Origin: a virus
Reading direction: 5' to 3' (one strand)
Virus record (IMG/VR): IMGVR_UViG_3300007960_000224
Span: 1-22,274 of that record
Length of the DNA: 22,274 nucleotides
In this document: piece after piece, positions 1-6,097 of the stretch
Layout of the letters: each line of letters begins with the position of its first letter
Position numbering within the stretch: position 1 is the stretch's first letter
Made by a program: the position numbers and the translations under genes
The notes under the pieces: generated by a model
What the model saw: only the letters and a program-made list of their open reading frames with translations
Databases searched by the model: none
Told to the model about the DNA's origin: nothing

Positions 1-309
1 GATGACGTGGGGATTACCGAGAACGAGGCGCGCTATTTGCTGGAAAATGATATCGGCGTTGCGATGGCCGAACTTGACCGCGAAGCGCCCTGGTGGCGAG
101 ACCTTCCCGAACCGGCGCAACGGGCGCTGGTGAATATGTGCTTCAACCTCGGGTGGCCCCGCCTGTCGAAGTTCCGCAACATGCTGGGGGCGCTTCGAAA
201 CGGCGTATACGGCGCGGCGGCAAATGAAGCGCTAGACAGCCGATGGGCCGCACAGGTGGGCGACAGGGCGCGGCGGATCGCAGACTTATATAGGAGTTGT
301 GAACAATGA
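1..309 (+). CDS. Endolysin, T4-type lysozyme (GH24), 5'-truncated by window edge
   Basis: C-terminal half of a phage muramidase that cleaves the glycan strands of peptidoglycan at the end of infection. The reading frame is open from base 1, so the gene starts outside the window; the GTG at base 7 is unlikely to be the true start. Visible family signature: the ALVNMCFNLG stretch, a phenylalanine-containing helix, then AANEALDSRWAAQVGDRARR, which matches the C-terminal lobe of T4-like lysozymes (alanine-rich helix, SRWA, then the RA-R motif). The catalytic glutamate near the N-terminus lies upstream and cannot be checked. Its stop overlaps the holin start (ATGA), as expected for a coupled lysis cassette. 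Family assignment is firm. Confidence 0.88.
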   Translation, partial: DDVGITENEARYLLENDIGVAMAELDREAPWWRDLPEPAQRALVNMCFNLGWPRLSKFRNMLGALRNGVYGAAANEALDSRWAAQVGDRARRIADLYRSCEQ

Positions 310-728
310 TACCGGCAATCCTTGGTGCGGCTGGCCCGCTATTCAATCTCATTGACGATTTATTCACCAGTGATGAAGAACGCGCGGAAGCCCGGCGCAA
401 AATGGAAAAGATGGCCATTGACGGCGAACTTCAAAAGGTCATGGGCCAGCTTCAGATCAATATGAAGGAAGCAGAAAGCGAAAACTGGTTTGTTTCTGGC
501 TGGCGTCCCTTCGTCGGTTGGGTGTGCGGTGCGTCGCTGGCGTGGGAGTATCTATTGAAGCCATTTGCCGTATTTGTGGCGATTGCGGGCGACATTATGA
601 CAAAGGAGCAAATCGCCCTTCTACCGGCGCTAGAGCTTTCGGTGATGATGCCGGTGTTGATGGGAATGCTTGGCCTTGGTGGTATGCGCTCTTTTGAAAA
701 GTGGAAAGGCGCGAATAAGAACCGATAA
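306..728 (+). CDS. Holin, three-transmembrane (GTA-type) family
   Basis: 140-residue membrane protein likely to permeabilise the inner membrane and release the adjacent lysozyme. The first 60 residues are amphipathic and charged, including an E/R/K-rich helix around residues 22-58. They are followed by the family hallmark W-x4-WRPFVGW near residues 61-72 and hydrophobic segments at about 68-82, 83-97 and 108-126, then a basic tail. This arrangement matches the 'holin of 3TMs, for gene-transfer release' family. The start overlaps the lysozyme stop (ATGA) and a purine-rich AGGAG lies a few bases upstream. Position beside lysozyme supports the role; family recognition is from memory of the motif. 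Confidence 0.85.
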   Translation: MIPAILGAAGPLFNLIDDLFTSDEERAEARRKMEKMAIDGELQKVMGQLQINMKEAESENWFVSGWRPFVGWVCGASLAWEYLLKPFAVFVAIAGDIMTKEQIALLPALELSVMMPVLMGMLGLGGMRSFEKWKGANKNR

Positions 729-799
729 TGGAACCTATTGCATTTGGAATGGCTGCGGCTATTTGGCGCTACGTTGATGGATCAGACAAGCGCTCCTAA
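728..799 (+). CDS. Tiny ORF after holin, 23 aa, doubtful
   Basis: A 23-codon ORF whose ATG overlaps the holin TAA by one base (TAATG), the same stop/start coupling used elsewhere in this genome. The peptide begins MEPIAFGMAAAIWRY and has no recognisable domain. It might be a small lysis accessory or simply chance; no independent ribosome-binding site is evident. Listed only because of the overlap geometry. Confidence 0.25.
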   Translation: MEPIAFGMAAAIWRYVDGSDKRS

Positions 800-811
800 A
801 CCACCCTAAAC

Positions 812-831
812 TCGCTAAGGCTCGTTAGCGA
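812..831. terminator. Hairpin between convergent genes, possible bidirectional terminator
   Basis: TCGCTAA at 812-818 pairs with TTAGCGA at 825-831 around a 6-base loop. It sits exactly where the rightward lysis genes and the leftward early block converge. Neither side has a long T-tract (only a short GTTTAG on the leftward side), so it may be a weak terminator or need Rho. Confidence 0.4.
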
Positions 832-1031
832 CCGAGGGCGTTGGTGTAAGCGTTGAATTCGTGGACGCACTGCAAAAGCCGTTCAGTTTCCTCCCGCAGC
901 GCTGCCATCCGTTCATGCCTGAACCCGTCATTGCGGATAGTTTCGGCTATGTCGTTGACAGCCCCGGCTCGGCGAATTGTTTCGTTTAGGCGGGACTTGG
1001 CAGATCGTTGCAGCCCTTTTTCTGTTTTCAT
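825..1031 (-). CDS. Hypothetical basic helical protein, 68 aa
   Basis: Last gene of the leftward block. I place the start at 1031 (MKTEKGLQRSAK) because AGGAAG sits 5 bases upstream, whereas the longer ORF from 1073 has no such signal and would run through the preceding microORF. The protein is charged and apparently all-helical: a basic N-terminus with a possible coiled coil around residues 15-55 (many R/E, few aromatics). I recognise no family. It could be a small regulatory or host-takeover protein, as is common at the distal end of phage early operons, but nothing in the sequence shows that. Confidence 0.6.
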   Translation of the reverse strand: MKTEKGLQRSAKSRLNETIRRAGAVNDIAETIRNDGFRHERMAALREETERLLQCVHEFNAYTNALGR

Positions 1032-1032
1032 G

Positions 1033-1089
1033 TCACTTCCTTTCAAAGGCGCGATACTGGCGAAGGCGGGCAATCAAATCGTCAGCCAT
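1033..1089 (-). CDS. MicroORF, 18 aa
   Basis: ATG at 1089 overlaps the stop of the DUF7666 gene by one base (TGATG) and is preceded by GGAGG inside that gene's last codons. It encodes MADDLIARLRQYRAFERK and ends 1 base before the next gene's ATG; its last codons contain the AGGAAG ribosome-binding site of that gene. It fits the gap exactly, so it may be a genuine microprotein or a coupling leader that carries ribosomes between two genes. Confidence 0.4.
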   Translation of the reverse strand: MADDLIARLRQYRAFERK

Positions 1090-1994
1090 CACTCAACCTC
1101 CACCGGCTTGCCGTTATTGAGCGTGTAGAACGTGTCGGGCTTGATGCGCTTTTTCCCGACGATGCCCGCCCAGGCGGCGATAATTTCGCCATCGTCGTTG
1201 CGTTCGACCAGAAACAACGCACAACCTTTCGCGCCCTTGGCCATTCCGTCGAGGCCCGCCGACATGGCAACGCTATGCTTGCCGTTGCTGGCGGCGCTCG
1301 ACCAGTCGCCGGTGCTGACGGCGCTCGACCAGTCGCCGGTGCTGGCGGCGCTCGTCCATCTGCCGTTGCTAGCGGCGTTCGACCTGTCGCCGGTGCTGAC
1401 GGCGTTCGACCCGTTGCCGTTGCTGGCGGCGCTCGACCAGTCGCCGGTGCTGGCGGCGCTCGACCAGTTGCCGTTGCTGGCAGCGCTCGTCCATCTGCCG
1501 TTGCTAGCGGCGTTCGACACGTAGCCGTTGCTAGCGGCGTTCGACCTGTAGCCAGTGCTGGCGGCGCTCGACCTTTCGCCGTTGCTGACGGCGCTCGACC
1601 TTTCGCCGTTGCTGGCGGCGCTCGACCCGTAGCCGGTGGCGAGTTGCTTGTCGCCTTCCCTTTTTGCCTTGGCTGAAATCCAATCGACCGCGCGCGCGAT
1701 CAACTCACGCAATTCAAGTCGTGCGTGAATGGTGATTTCCGATGCTGTAATTTTGGAACCGATGCCGTCTCGGTCGATGTCGCCACCGCACACAGCTTCG
1801 TGGTACACGCTCTTGGTCGGCGGGTAAAAACTGAACACGGAAAGCGGGTTGCCATCGATGGCGTGAAAGCCGCTTTCCGTGCAGCGCGCCGGTGGCCCAT
1901 CGTGCTTGTAGGTCTGGCCTTCCTCGTACTGGAAGCCCCGACACGTCATGTCGGTGTTGAAGCCCTTGATTGCCTTGATGGTATTGTCTTGCAT
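1089..1994 (-). CDS. DUF7666-type phage protein with fourteen nonapeptide repeats
   Basis: 301 residues in three parts. Residues 1-110 (KAIKGFNTDMTCRGFQYEEG..., ESGFHA, NPLSVFSFYPP) match the DUF7666 domain of phage and bacterial proteins of unknown function. Residues 122-247 are fourteen back-to-back nine-residue units of consensus xxSSAASNG or xxSSAASTG. Residues 248-301 (KGAKGCALFLVERNDDGEI...IKPDTFYTLNNGKPVEVE) are the C-terminal cap usually seen after such repeats. Small residues at fixed spacing suggest a beta-solenoid-like stack, by inference only. TGGAG lies 6 bases before the ATG. No enzymatic motif is seen. It lies in the small-gene end of the early block, so an accessory role in the infected cell is more likely than a virion role, but this is not shown. 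Confidence 0.85.
   Translation of the reverse strand: MQDNTIKAIKGFNTDMTCRGFQYEEGQTYKHDGPPARCTESGFHAIDGNPLSVFSFYPPTKSVYHEAVCGGDIDRDGIGSKITASEITIHARLELRELIARAVDWISAKAKREGDKQLATGYGSSAASNGERSSAVSNGERSSAASTGYRSNAASNGYVSNAASNGRWTSAASNGNWSSAASTGDWSSAASNGNGSNAVSTGDRSNAASNGRWTSAASTGDWSSAVSTGDWSSAASNGKHSVAMSAGLDGMAKGAKGCALFLVERNDDGEIIAAWAGIVGKKRIKPDTFYTLNNGKPVEVE
1254..1631 (-). repeat. 27-bp tandem repeat array, 14 units, inside CDS
   Basis: Fourteen in-frame 27-bp units with no interruption, encoding residues 122-247 of the DUF7666 protein. On the leftward strand each unit ends with AGCAACGGC (SNG) or AGCACCGGC (STG), apart from the last, which ends SAG. Units differ mainly in the first two codons (DW, RW, ER, NW, YR, KH etc.) and in N versus T at position 8. 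Confidence 0.95.
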
Positions 1995-1997
1995 GAT

Positions 1998-2102
1998 CTA
2001 CTCCATTTCCTCTGGGCGGGCCTCTACCCAGCATCCAACGTCTCCTCCGACTTCCTTGGCTAGACGCGCTGTGTAACCAGCGCACTTTTCGCAGCTATAC
2101 AT
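1998..2102 (-). CDS. Small cysteine-containing protein, 34 aa
   Basis: Starts MYSCEKCAGYTARLAKE with a CxxC pair (C4, C7) and a third cysteine at C24, suggesting a mini zinc-knuckle or redox peptide. GGAGGAAGTG directly precedes the ATG, and the ATG overlaps the stop of the upstream gene by one base (TGATG). Its last codons supply the ribosome-binding region of the DUF7666 gene. No family recognised; the strong RBS and tight packing argue that it is translated. Confidence 0.6.
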   Translation of the reverse strand: MYSCEKCAGYTARLAKEVGGDVGCWVEARPEEME

Positions 2103-2266
2103 CACTTCCTCCCCCTATCCAGAGAGGCAAGTTTACTTTCCGCCGCCTTGCGGAACACCTCTACTTCGTCACGGCGTACCCAAAAACATATTCGCGTATG
2201 GGTCTTCTGCTTCATGGAATAATACGCCTGCTGACGTTTGGCGTGGGCTTTTTTATCGGTCGGCAT
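2102..2266 (-). CDS. Small basic protein, possible DNA-binding, 54 aa
   Basis: I chose the ATG at 2266 (MPTDKKAHAKRQQAYYSMKQ) because GGGAG lies 7 bases upstream; the in-frame ATG at 2284 has no Shine-Dalgarno sequence. The first half is very basic. The second half, TRICFWVRRDEVEVFRKAAES, alternates hydrophobic and polar residues and then forms a helix, recalling a ribbon-helix-helix fold (beta strand then helices). That fold is a guess from pattern. The gene overlaps the 3' end of the DUF6378 gene by 14 bases. Confidence 0.6.
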   Translation of the reverse strand: MPTDKKAHAKRQQAYYSMKQKTHTRICFWVRRDEVEVFRKAAESKLASLDRGRK

Positions 2267-2588
2267 CTCGTCTCTCCCGCTCATCGTGGATCATAGTAAT
2301 GGTACGAGCGTAGCCCGCGATATCGATCAGGCTGTCGAGGTGGTCCGGCGACGTACAGAGCCGGGCCATCTTGACGCCAATCATCTCCAAGGCGTGGCGC
2401 ACTACGGGATCTTTACATGGCCGCAGAGCCCGCTTGATTTGAGCAGCGATGTCGAAGTCATCGACCGGGTGGCCGTATGCGTCCCCACGCTCCTTGGTGA
2501 TGGTTTGGACGGCAGCGTCGAACCGCTGCCGCCGGTCCCCGAGGGGCAGCTCCCGCTGCGCCCCCGGCTGAGGTGTGTTGTTTACCAT
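2253..2588 (-). CDS. DUF6378 phage protein, 111 aa
   Basis: Matches the DUF6378 family of phage proteins: residues 33-45 contain ERGDAYGHPVDDF and the C-terminal half contains VKMARLCTSPDHLDSLIDIAGYA, both characteristic. The helical E/D-rich arrangement (KxARL...H.DS..DxAGY) resembles all-alpha NTP-pyrophosphohydrolase-like proteins, so a nucleotide-pool role is possible but unproven. A full AGGAGG lies 9 bases before the ATG. It follows the DUF6011 gene with only a 13-base gap, implying co-transcription from the promoter at 3070-3097. Confidence 0.8.
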   Translation of the reverse strand: MVNNTPQPGAQRELPLGDRRQRFDAAVQTITKERGDAYGHPVDDFDIAAQIKRALRPCKDPVVRHALEMIGVKMARLCTSPDHLDSLIDIAGYARTITMIHDERERRDADR

Positions 2589-2601
2589 AGGCTATTTCCT
2601 C

Positions 2602-3036
2602 CTAAATATGTTTGCGGCACTCGGGACCGAGGCCGGTGGAGACCGATATTGGATCGGTCAATGCCCGCCCGCAACGCCCGCAGGCGTCGTCGTGCTGGAC
2701 GGTGAGTTGAGCCGGGATGTCGCCCCGGTTCAAGTGAGCCAGCGCCCAGCTCAGAGCCTTGAAGCTCTCAGCGTCTGGGTGGCCCTTGCGGCCCGCGATC
2801 AGGCAGGACGTCGGCGTACCTTCGTCTGCCTTAACGAACCCCAGGAACAACCAATCGCCGTTCCACGAGTTGTCGGGGCCGTTCAGCACTTTGACGAAAA
2901 AGATTTCGCCGTCCTTCTCGTTGACCTTGAAGGTGAAGTGCTTGCCGGAAGCTGCCGACGTCAACGTGAACCGGGACTTCCCGGCGAAGATGAAATCGAG
3001 TGCTTCCTGGGCTGTTTCAAAACCTTGATGCGACAT
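2602..3036 (-). CDS. DUF6011 zinc-knuckle protein, 144 aa
   Basis: The C-terminus CGRCGRALTDPISVSTGLGP followed by ECRKH is the DUF6011 signature, with C119, C122, C140 and H143 as the likely metal ligands. The N-terminal 110 residues form a predicted alpha/beta domain rich in F and K, of unknown role; similar domains are found on phage and plasmid proteins that act on nucleic acids. Start at 3036 (MSHQGFETAQEAL) has AGGAGG 5 bases upstream; the longer ORF from 3057 would place that site inside the coding region. It is the first gene after the leftward promoter at 3070-3097. Confidence 0.8.
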   Translation of the reverse strand: MSHQGFETAQEALDFIFAGKSRFTLTSAASGKHFTFKVNEKDGEIFFVKVLNGPDNSWNGDWLFLGFVKADEGTPTSCLIAGRKGHPDAESFKALSWALAHLNRGDIPAQLTVQHDDACGRCGRALTDPISVSTGLGPECRKHI

Positions 3037-3064
3037 AATGACCTCCTGTTGTTTCAATGTCTGA

Positions 3065-3080
3065 GGGGTATAGTAACCCC
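3065..3080. promoter_or_regulatory. Inverted repeat overlapping a leftward -10 element
   Basis: GGGGT at 3065-3069 and ACCCC at 3076-3080 flank the -10 hexamer of the promoter at 3070-3097. The position would let a bound repressor block RNA polymerase. The four better-conserved promoters of this block lack this dyad. Confidence 0.4.
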
Positions 3081-3097
3081 GCAGACACTGATGTCAA
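3070..3097 (-). promoter_or_regulatory. Leftward sigma70-type promoter, upstream of DUF6011 gene
   Basis: Leftward strand: TTGACA (3097-3092), 16-base spacer beginning TCAGTGTCTG, then TACTAT (3075-3070). The -35 and the first ten spacer bases equal those of the promoters at 10687-11231, but the -10 is weaker. The -35 overlaps the TGA stop of the preceding 358-residue gene. Confidence 0.65.
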
Positions 3098-4170
3098 GCT
3101 GATAATACCTTAGCCAGTCGATCGCCAACATCCTTACTATCCAACATAACGGTTTCCTCGGGCGAATTATCCTTGTCGTATGCCTCAGTGGAGAATTCCA
3201 TCAATGACCTGTGATGCAAGTCTGGCACAGTTATATTCACGGCGTAGCCGTTCCAACTAAATCGGCGCAGCCCTCGAAAGTGGCTCCTCACGAAGGAGCC
3301 TGTCTTTCTCTTATGGGTGCGGACGATATGAAATATCCGCTTCTTCACCCCTGTCTCCGGGTCTATGACATCGTCGCGGTCTTTGAAGAAGTACGGTGTT
3401 CTAAGCATATCGATGTTGAAGACGGCAGAAATATTATCCTTCTTCGCTTGAACTCGAATACCGCCCTCGGAGTTCGTGTACCAGTTAGCGGCGCAGCAGA
3501 AGTACTCCTTAGCTTTATCCGGGGTCACCCCATCAACAGCGTTAATCCACGAGGGGTAATTCCACTCCTTACGGCTTAGCGTCGAGCGGGTGCCATCCCC
3601 ATGCGGGATAATCTGGCTAACTGTACGCAGCTCTCGCAGAAGCGTCGTTGTTTGGTCCGGGGAAATACCAACGACGAAGGTGAGAAAGCCCCGGCGATAT
3701 GCCTTCTTAGCGGTGGGGGAATACAGGAAAACTGTGCAGGTATATATGGGGCCGTCCCACGGCTCTATCCCCGCAGACGGGGCGATTTTACGTACGTAGA
3801 TAAACCGAGCAGCGTAGCCATCATCCTCCTCATCGTCTTTAGACAAGCAAACGGCGGTGAATGAGGGTAGGCAATTCTTAAACAACGGCTCTACTTTATC
3901 CGTTGCTGCTAAACTACCTCCCGGTACAATAGAAGCGCCGACGCGGGAGTACAACGCGTAGCTATCTGTATCCCCTTTCCGCATACGTTTAAGGTCGCGC
4001 ATATAGGCAGGGAGCTGCTCTAAGACGCCGGATTTAAAGTACCATCGTCCCGCCTCCTCAACCTCCTTACCCGCCTCCCGCGTCGAGGGTTTTTTCTTAG
4101 TGGAAGTAGCCTCCACCTTCGACGAGAACGGGTGTTTTAGCCAACGGATGAACGTGTGAATAAATGACAT
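3094..4170 (-). CDS. Unknown phage protein, 358 aa
   Basis: No family recognised. Starts MSFIHTFIRWLKHPF after a perfect AGGAGG with 5-base spacing, 9 bases downstream of the polymerase stop. A basic, lysine-rich stretch (about residues 18-35) is followed by an aromatic- and tryptophan-rich body, including KEWNYPSWINAVDGVTPDKA and a late RSHFRGLRRFSWNGYAVNI segment. No signal peptide, membrane segment or catalytic signature is evident. Base composition looks less GC-rich than the flanking polymerase, with more TTA, ATA and TAC codons, which hints at separate acquisition. Its stop overlaps the next promoter's -35. Cargo or host-interaction function is possible; replication is equally compatible with position. 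Confidence 0.7.
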   Translation of the reverse strand: MSFIHTFIRWLKHPFSSKVEATSTKKKPSTREAGKEVEEAGRWYFKSGVLEQLPAYMRDLKRMRKGDTDSYALYSRVGASIVPGGSLAATDKVEPLFKNCLPSFTAVCLSKDDEEDDGYAARFIYVRKIAPSAGIEPWDGPIYTCTVFLYSPTAKKAYRRGFLTFVVGISPDQTTTLLRELRTVSQIIPHGDGTRSTLSRKEWNYPSWINAVDGVTPDKAKEYFCCAANWYTNSEGGIRVQAKKDNISAVFNIDMLRTPYFFKDRDDVIDPETGVKKRIFHIVRTHKRKTGSFVRSHFRGLRRFSWNGYAVNITVPDLHHRSLMEFSTEAYDKDNSPEETVMLDSKDVGDRLAKVLSA

Positions 4171-4179
4171 AATGACCTC

Positions 4180-6012
4180 CTAGTCTAGTTTACCCCAGTT
4201 CGGCCCCATGCCGCCTTCGACCAACCCGTCTGTCGGGCTGCCGGGGAATATGTCGAGGTATCCGGCGATCATGTCGTCTTCCATGAAGCGCAGGCATTTC
4301 TTCGCGTCCCTCGTTGCCGCCTCGTCTATCAAGGCGTCGTGGATGGTGGACAGCATCTTGGTGTACCGCTGACGGCCAGCAGCCCGCTCCTGATCGAGTG
4401 TGTCCTTATGGCGGGCGATGGCCCGAGCCATGATCGACAGGGCCGCCCGCTGCACGGGATAGTTCGCGCACTTAGGCATCTCCGGGTTTTGGCCCATGTA
4501 GATGGTGCCGCCATCGACGCAGCGGATGTAGCGTGTTCTCCTCGCCTCATCCATAACTTTGTTCCGGTAGTCGAAGGCGCGGGTGTAGCGATCCGCCCAT
4601 CCGTCGATGTATCGCTGGCCCTCGGCCACTGACACGCGCAGGTTTGTCGCCAGCCCCCCGGCGCTCGATCCGTAGATGATGCCGAAGCTGATCGGCTTGG
4701 CGGACTTACGCGCACGGTCGTCGTCTTTGTTGCGCTCGCTGCTGTGGATGGAGATACGGCGGCCCGTCACCATCGAGGCGACCTCGGCATGGAGATCGCC
4801 TTCTAGGATGTCCGCCATCATCACGGCATCCTCAGCCAGGAGAGCCAGGACGCGCAGCTCAATGCCGCTGTAATCCAGAGAGACGAGCTTCCGGCCTGTC
4901 TTCGCTATGAACGACGATCGGACGCTGGTCTCCTCTCCGAGCAGCTCAAGGTCACGAGGCACCTGTTGCAGGTTCGGGTTCGAGCTTGAGAAGCGGCCTG
5001 TCTTCGCCGCAGCGATGTTGAACCGGGCGCGGACGCGCTTGTTTGGCGACAACTGCGCCTTGGTGATCAGGGTCTCCCCGAAGCTGGAGATGTACTTCTC
5101 AATCTTCTTATAGTCGGCCAGCGCGTCGAGCAGCGTCGTCATCGGGTTCTTCCCGTTGGCCTGCTCGAACTGGGCGGCGATGGAGCGCAGTACGTCCCCA
5201 GTCGTCTGGAGCTGCCCGCTCTTCTCTGTTCGAGGCCATGAGGCCAGCGTGTCGTCATCTAGGATGCGGGCGAAGAAGTCGGACCATTGCGCGTTGCTGT
5301 TGATATTGGCGACGTCGTCGATCGGCACAATCTTGCGGACGATCTTTTCCTTGGCAACCCGGATTTTCTGCCAGTGGAGGTCGAGCTTCTTATGGCGCTC
5401 GGTGTCGAGCAGCATCCCCGCCTCTTCCATCTCGATGATGGCGGGTGTCATATCGTCGAATAGTTTCCATCCGGCGAGGTGGCCGAGGTCGGCACGGTCG
5501 TACCAGTGCTGGTATAAATCCCATGTATCGACGGCGTCCTTGTATGCGTAGTGATACTGCTCCGCCGTCAGCTCCTTAGCGCCCCAGTCGGACGCCTGCT
5601 CGGTCTTATCCATCTCGCGCTCTAAGTCCCAGGCGACGACCTGCTTGAGGGAGTAGCGCCCGCCGCCAAGGATCGCACAACGGAGGTAAGCGACATCCCG
5701 GCAGCGGACTTGGCTGGCTCCGGCTGCGATGAACCATCGCAACTCGAAGCCGGAATTGAATACGATCCACTCCCCCTTGTCGAAGAGAGAGGCGACGGCC
5801 TCGAAGCCGCCTTTGATTTTGTCGAAGTCAACGACGTAGCCGTGCTTGCCGTCGAATAGCTGGACTAGGCGCACTCTACCGTGCTCGGGGCGCAATGCCG
5901 TAGTCTCGAAATCTAGGGCGCAGGGGCCAACGCCGATGGTCTTTAACGCCCCGATGAGGTCGAGCTTCGTTGACACCATTCTATAGTTCGCGTATTTTTC
6001 TTGGGTCTTCAT
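4180..6012 (-). CDS. polA-like: DNA polymerase I family (PolA) replicative phage polymerase
   Basis: 610-residue polymerase with a 3'-5' exonuclease domain and a polymerase domain but no 5'-3' exonuclease. Exo I is D34-F-E36; the Exo II position reads NSGFELRWF with E90 where Asp is usual; Exo III is around Y155/D159. In the palm and fingers, TGRFSSSNPNLQQVP, motif A VSLDYSGIELR (D380), and motif B RKSAKPISFGIIYG (K439, F443, Y447) are clear. Motif C reads IHDALIDE: H558 and catalytic D559 are present, but the usual third residue Glu is A560. Start at 6012 has CGGAGG upstream; the ATG at 6048 does not. A terminator lies just upstream and no good promoter is visible, so expression probably depends on read-through. 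Likely the phage fork polymerase, partnered by the primase-helicase at 11477. Confidence 0.95.
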   Translation of the reverse strand: MKTQEKYANYRMVSTKLDLIGALKTIGVGPCALDFETTALRPEHGRVRLVQLFDGKHGYVVDFDKIKGGFEAVASLFDKGEWIVFNSGFELRWFIAAGASQVRCRDVAYLRCAILGGGRYSLKQVVAWDLEREMDKTEQASDWGAKELTAEQYHYAYKDAVDTWDLYQHWYDRADLGHLAGWKLFDDMTPAIIEMEEAGMLLDTERHKKLDLHWQKIRVAKEKIVRKIVPIDDVANINSNAQWSDFFARILDDDTLASWPRTEKSGQLQTTGDVLRSIAAQFEQANGKNPMTTLLDALADYKKIEKYISSFGETLITKAQLSPNKRVRARFNIAAAKTGRFSSSNPNLQQVPRDLELLGEETSVRSSFIAKTGRKLVSLDYSGIELRVLALLAEDAVMMADILEGDLHAEVASMVTGRRISIHSSERNKDDDRARKSAKPISFGIIYGSSAGGLATNLRVSVAEGQRYIDGWADRYTRAFDYRNKVMDEARRTRYIRCVDGGTIYMGQNPEMPKCANYPVQRAALSIMARAIARHKDTLDQERAAGRQRYTKMLSTIHDALIDEAATRDAKKCLRFMEDDMIAGYLDIFPGSPTDGLVEGGMGPNWGKLD

Positions 6013-6048
6013 AGATTGACCTCCGTGTTGGCACGTTGAACGTGACAT

Positions 6049-6097
6049 AAAAATTGAAGAACTGGCCCCGCCCCGAAAGAGGCGGGGCCAATTCTTC
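6049..6097 (-). terminator. Intrinsic terminator between Cas4/unknown pair and polymerase
   Basis: Long stem: outer arms GAAGAA/TTCTTC and core TGGCCCCGCC/GGCGGGGCCA (6056-6097), followed on the leftward strand by AATTTTT. The stem base touches the stop codon of the 233-residue gene. Very stable; it should reduce transcription into the polymerase gene unless antiterminated. Confidence 0.85.

Noticed and set aside
1254-1631. CRISPR array
   Set aside because: Direct 27-bp units have no spacers and are in frame within a protein-coding gene.
1254-1631. Diversity-generating retroelement variable region (AAC/ACC toggling, BPP-1-like head genes)
   Set aside because: No reverse transcriptase, template repeat or target-gene C-terminus is visible; unit differences are not limited to adenines.
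1008-1676. 222-codon rightward ORF across the repeat array
   Set aside because: Antisense shadow of the 27-bp repeats: low-complexity translation (ARPVAG repeats) and no RBS, opposite to the DUF7666 gene.
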